Below are positions 30,201 through 32,374 of a stretch of DNA of 32,374 bases, piece by piece. This DNA is from an uncultured Fretibacterium sp. (lineage in GTDB: Bacteria; Synergistota; Synergistia; Synergistales; Aminobacteriaceae). Within the stretch, counting starts at the first letter, position 1. Each line of letters begins with the position of its first letter. Under the pieces are notes generated by a model. It was given only the letters and a program-made list of their open reading frames with translations. It was not told the DNA's origin and did no database searches. The stretch spans positions 1 to 32,374 of the forward strand of contig NZ_CALHIQ010000073.1 of assembly GCF_938030725.1 (NCBI RefSeq). Direction: 5' to 3'. The translations under genes were made by a program, and so were the position numbers.

Positions 30201-30663
30201 GGAGTCCACCTTTGTCGAGGCGATGGCGGAGATCGACGCCCGCTTCAACGCGCTCTTTCAGCGGCTCTTTGCCGGGGGCGAGGCCAGGCTCACGCTTCAG
30301 GAGGGCGCGAGCATCTGGGAGCGCGGAGTGGACATCTACGCGCGGCCGCCGGGCAAGAAGCTGCAGAACATCTCGCAGCTTTCGGGCGGCGAGCAGTCCC
30401 TGACGGCCATAGCCCAGCTCTTCGCCGCCCTCGAAGTGGCGAAGGTCCCACTGGCCGTGCTGGACGAGGTGGATGCGGCGCTCGACGAGTACAACCTCAT
30501 CCGCTTCGCCGATCTGGCGAAGGAGTACTCCCGGTCGTTGCAGCTGATCGTCATGACGCACCGGCGGACGACGATGGAGCGCGCCGACCTCATCTACGGG
30601 GTGACGATGGTCGAGCCCGGCCTGTCCCGCATCGTCGGCATCGACGTGGAGAACTACCGCTGA
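27253..30663 (+). CDS. smc: Chromosome segregation ATPase SMC
   Basis: SMC forms ring-shaped condensin complexes that organise the chromosome. The 1136-residue protein has Walker A GPNGSGKS at 31-38 and a first coiled coil (~165-500) rich in E, R and A. A hinge domain (~505-650) follows, with LEAYMGGRQFWLLV and GTVSGGRG, then a second coiled coil and the C-terminal head. The head holds signature LSGGEQ at 1043-1048 and Walker B VLDEVD (D1071, E1072). TTG 27253 is chosen because it yields the usual N-terminus SIESLHLKGFKSFG; GGAG lies ~10 nt upstream. The start lies inside rng. No scpA or scpB is in the window. The signature has Q where bacterial SMCs usually have K or R. Confidence 0.94.
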   Translation: MSIESLHLKGFKSFGSPCSFTFNGGFTAIVGPNGSGKSNILDALRWILGEGSGTALRILRQSDLLFSGSISVPPAKGAEVRLVMTKSEDRAVLCRQYAEGGGTLLLDGERILLQDLDAVKERFSLSGEGFAFIGQGEVSAAIHQRPRERRRQLDLLFGIDRYRARRDDTLKRLDDALSEAQRIETLIRDLNDRRAEIAADVKVAVEARGILDNLEVLRRDFYFSKRLELERSGAALRSEAQLLRVRLDSEVCWREVWRRAVLGAEEALRGQGFDERAFTERMEELAARKDALQRQAFQSAARVRAILERRAVLLEEVRKDEERRDALRQELDCARGDVAEGERRLAGCREAIEARARELDESRAGMERERERRQRLRDELAERRLSASRSEAELRALATSDRESAAELERLQGEERRRAEAGAALERRVAELSARYGRLTDEHALLYASCQKQAATLQQMRRDRARREADLDSLRDSAGASVYPEPVRLLLSASRLNRMRSRPEVAAEAFSCPSDVAPALEAYMGGRQFWLLVRTLDEAQEGIELLKQRRAGRVTYLPLERCRPRDRDARFRLPSTGVVGWAMDLIQVRSPWEPALLHMMGDLLIVEDFALGSGLAKQGARFPIATLDGEVFAPSGTVSGGRGRQRVSAIVLNQQIAQAQEALEELRRRIEEADGTFRSDEAREQELSAARDEAATEVERLRADVVTSGRALAALRASVERLEADRAQGVARAEGLRADLRSSGERTEALEEELAGLNEIADGEGVEVALAPMRAELSLAEERLRGARVIAERMEGEYAALADHLGRLTEEAEAGRREEAERRTLLRGIGRERLALHREEQELTRCLEEERGRLRQAHFRLERLRIRSGRADAAEAGRQAEIAALEERLAAVGAERGQLMELWDEKYPYDAAEAREVEGGRDLIASLRKLERELKALGPYNLGALSEDTSLTERVDFLSDQLEDVRGGADELRELIRQTDAQVESTFVEAMAEIDARFNALFQRLFAGGEARLTLQEGASIWERGVDIYARPPGKKLQNISQLSGGEQSLTAIAQLFAALEVAKVPLAVLDEVDAALDEYNLIRFADLAKEYSRSLQLIVMTHRRTTMERADLIYGVTMVEPGLSRIVGIDVENYR

Positions 30664-31445
30664 TGGAGGGGGCGACGAGGGACGACGTCCTCTACGGCCG
30701 GCTCCGCCTGTGGCAGCCCGCGGCGGGGCCGCGCGTCAGCATGGACACGGTGCTGCTGGCCGCATGGGTGCGCCTCCGGGCGCGCCGGCCCCACTTCGTG
30801 GAGCTGGGCTCGGCCTCTGGAGCTGTGTCCCTGATGCTGGCCCTGCGCTTCCCTCCGCCGTTCGACGTGGTGGGGCTTGAGCTTCAGCCGGAGCTCGTGA
30901 AGCTGGCGGAGCGCAACCGGAATGAAAACGGCCTTCAGGACCGGGTGAAGTTCCTCTGCGGGGACCTGCGGGATGCGTCGCTGCTGCCCAGGGAGTCCTT
31001 CGACGGACTGGTGGTGAACCCGCCCTACGAAACGCCGGGGCGCGGAAGGGTGAGCCCTCTCCTCTCCCGCGCCATCGCCCGCCACGGGGCGTCGGAGGAC
31101 GAGAGCGCCTGCTGCACGCTTCAGGACGTGGCCGCCGCCGGCGCGCGCCTGCTGAAGCGCGGAGGACGGTTCTTCTGCGTCCTCCGCACGGACCGTATGG
31201 CGCCCTTAATGGCTGCGGCGTCGGTGCACGGCCTCGCCCCCAAGAGGATGCGGTTGGTGCACCCGCGTCCGGGCGCGCCGTCGAACCTCCTCCTCCTGGA
31301 GTGCGCCCGCGGGGGCGGGGAGGGGTTGACCGTGGAGCCTCCGCTCTTCGTGCTGGGGGCCGACGGGCACTACACGGAGGAACTCCTGAGCGCCTACGGG
31401 CCCTCCGGGTTGAATTCAGAGAGGAACGATGCACGATGCCCCTGA
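30663..31445 (+). CDS. TrmN6-like N6-adenine methyltransferase
   Basis: This 260-residue SAM-dependent methyltransferase has motif I FVELGSASGAVSLMLA (~46-61), the acidic end of strand 2 in VVGLELQPE, and the amino-methyltransferase motif NPPY at 119-122 followed by ETPG. The opening LYGRLRLWQPAAGPRVSMDTVLLAAW matches proteins annotated as tRNA1(Val) (adenine37-N6)-methyltransferase. The actual RNA substrate is not shown by sequence. ATG 30663 overlaps the smc stop by one base (TGATG). The last ~25 residues overlap the start of rsmI by 10 nt and look non-conserved. Confidence 0.85.
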   Translation: MEGATRDDVLYGRLRLWQPAAGPRVSMDTVLLAAWVRLRARRPHFVELGSASGAVSLMLALRFPPPFDVVGLELQPELVKLAERNRNENGLQDRVKFLCGDLRDASLLPRESFDGLVVNPPYETPGRGRVSPLLSRAIARHGASEDESACCTLQDVAAAGARLLKRGGRFFCVLRTDRMAPLMAAASVHGLAPKRMRLVHPRPGAPSNLLLLECARGGGEGLTVEPPLFVLGADGHYTEELLSAYGPSGLNSERNDARCP

Positions 31446-32263
31446 CGCTTGTCCCGACGCCCATAGGCAACCTTGAGGACATCACCCTTCGCGCGCTGCG
31501 CGTCCTCCGATCGGCGGACCTGATCGCCTGCGAGGACACCCGCACGTCCTCCGTCCTGCTACGCCACTACGAGATCGCGGCTCCCCTCGTCCCCTTCCAC
31601 CTGCACAACGAGAACCGCTGCCTCCCGCGCCTGATGGAGGCGTTGAGGGAGGGGAAGAACGTCGCGGTGATCAGCGACGCGGGCACTCCCGGAGTTTCCG
31701 ACCCGGGCTGGATTCTGCTGAAGAACGCCGTGGAGGAGGGGCTGCCCGCGGACGTCCTGCCCGGCCCTTCGGCCGTGTTACCGGCGGTGTTGCTGTCCGG
31801 GCTCGCCCCGCAGCCCTTCACGTTTCTGGGCTTCCCCCCGGAGAAGCCGGGGCCGCGCCGCAGGCTCCTTCAGTCTTTGGAGCGCCTGCCTTGGACGCTG
31901 TGCTTTTACGTCTCGCCGCACAAGGTGGAGCGCCAGATCGCGGAGATGGCGGAGGTGCTGGGCGATCGGCGTGCCGCTCTGGTGCGGGAGATCAGCAAGG
32001 TCCATCAGGAGGCCGTTCGAGGCACGCTGTCGGAGGTTCTGAAACGCCTGGAGGAGGGGCTGAAGGGGGAGATGGCCCTCGTGGTCGAGGGCTGCCTGGA
32101 GGGCGCGGCGGACGGCTCGCAGGACGAGGCCTGGCAGGCCTGCGCGGACGCCATGGCGGCGGAGGGGGCGACGGTGCGGGACGTCGCAGGCGCAGTGGCG
32201 GAGCGGTACTCCATCGGGAAGAACGCGGTGAAGGACTACCTGATGCGAAAGTGCAAGGGCTGA
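31436..32263 (+). CDS. rsmI: 16S rRNA (cytidine1402-2'-O)-methyltransferase RsmI
   Basis: RsmI methylates the ribose of C1402 in the ribosomal P site. The 275-residue protein shows the tetrapyrrole-methylase-fold motifs of the family: LVPTPIGNLEDITLRAL at the start, ACEDTR, VAVISDAGTPGVSDPG, VLPGPSAVLPAVLLSGL, and FYVSPHKV. A C-terminal helical region (YSIGKNAVKDYLMRK) corresponds to the usual K-x-x-Y tail. ATG 31436 sits 10 nt inside the preceding gene with GAGAGGA ~10 nt upstream. The longer open frame upstream is shadow. It is the last gene of the plus-strand block. Confidence 0.95.
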   Translation: MPLTLVPTPIGNLEDITLRALRVLRSADLIACEDTRTSSVLLRHYEIAAPLVPFHLHNENRCLPRLMEALREGKNVAVISDAGTPGVSDPGWILLKNAVEEGLPADVLPGPSAVLPAVLLSGLAPQPFTFLGFPPEKPGPRRRLLQSLERLPWTLCFYVSPHKVERQIAEMAEVLGDRRAALVREISKVHQEAVRGTLSEVLKRLEEGLKGEMALVVEGCLEGAADGSQDEAWQACADAMAAEGATVRDVAGAVAERYSIGKNAVKDYLMRKCKG

Positions 32264-32297
32264 GGCGGAATGACGGTCCCTCAACCCGTCAATGAAG

Positions 32298-32343
32298 AAC
32301 GAGGGGGCGGACCGCCGAAGTCCGTCCTCTCGTTTGCTTTTGC
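32298..32343 (+). terminator. Rho-independent terminator after rsmI
   Basis: A 15-bp stem (32298-32312 with 32320-32334, two G-U pairs) closes a 7-nt loop and is followed by TGCTTTTGC. It lies 34 nt past the rsmI stop. This is the only convincing intrinsic terminator in the window. The T-run is short, so efficiency is uncertain. Confidence 0.8.
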
Positions 32344-32355
32344 TGTTCCGCTCCG

Positions 32356-32374
32356 CTACTCCACCTTGTCCGTG
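32356..32374 (-). CDS. Possible C-terminal end of a convergent gene (partial)
   Basis: On the minus strand the window edge reads TDKVE followed by TAG (32356-32358). It would converge on the block that ends at the terminator, which fits a gene boundary. Only six codons are visible, so this is tentative. Confidence 0.3.

Noticed and set aside
1..32374. tRNA genes, CRISPR arrays, insertion sequences or phage genes
   Set aside because: I looked for repeat-spacer periodicity, tRNA T-loop sequence, transposase motifs and terminal repeats and saw none. The gene content is core chromosomal throughout.

Overview
The window is a dense, high-GC stretch of bacterial chromosome, almost entirely housekeeping genes. 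Protein sequences and gene order suggest an anaerobic, Gram-negative-type member of the Synergistota (Synergistetes; an oral or gut type such as Fretibacterium or a relative). This placement rests on recognition of gene content and order, not on a search. Many starts are TTG or GTG, and many genes overlap by 1-26 nt. I see no tRNA, rRNA, insertion sequence, prophage or CRISPR array.

Layout. (1) 1-866: the last codons of an unknown gene run into rsmA (16S rRNA dimethyltransferase). (2) 857-2284, minus strand: a yciH-like SUI1 protein followed by a HAD-family phosphatase with an unrecognised C-terminal half. (3) 2601-4475, plus: a secreted protein of unknown function with a TPR-like start and a probable beta-propeller. 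(4) 4472-5385, minus: a small membrane protein overlapping nikR, the nickel-responsive repressor. (5) 5676-8944, plus: a LonC/YcbZ-type AAA+ protease overlapping an endonuclease III. (6) 9175-32263, plus: twenty consecutive genes ending at one clear intrinsic terminator (32298-32343).

The twenty-gene block begins with a YhcH/YiaL-family protein behind a promoter and a hairpin-rich leader. It continues through tadA, recJ, a bifunctional-type rel, dtd and a metallo-beta-lactamase-fold hydrolase. Next comes the cell-shape and division-site cluster mreB-mreC-mreD-mrdA-minC-minD-minE-rodA. MreBCD, PBP2 and RodA form the elongasome that builds the side wall; MinCDE places the division septum. Then follow the paired TIGR03960 radical-SAM and TIGR03936 (DUF2344) genes, rng (RNase E/G), smc, a TrmN6-like methyltransferase and rsmI. 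The order mre-mrdA-min-rodA-TIGR03960-TIGR03936-rng matches the arrangement known from many Clostridia. Here, however, rng is followed by smc and not by rplU-rpmA-obg.

I found no convincing new defence or mobile system. The least explained parts are the secreted TPR/propeller protein, the membrane protein coupled to nikR, the C-terminal domain of the HAD protein, and the structured leader at 9027-9115.
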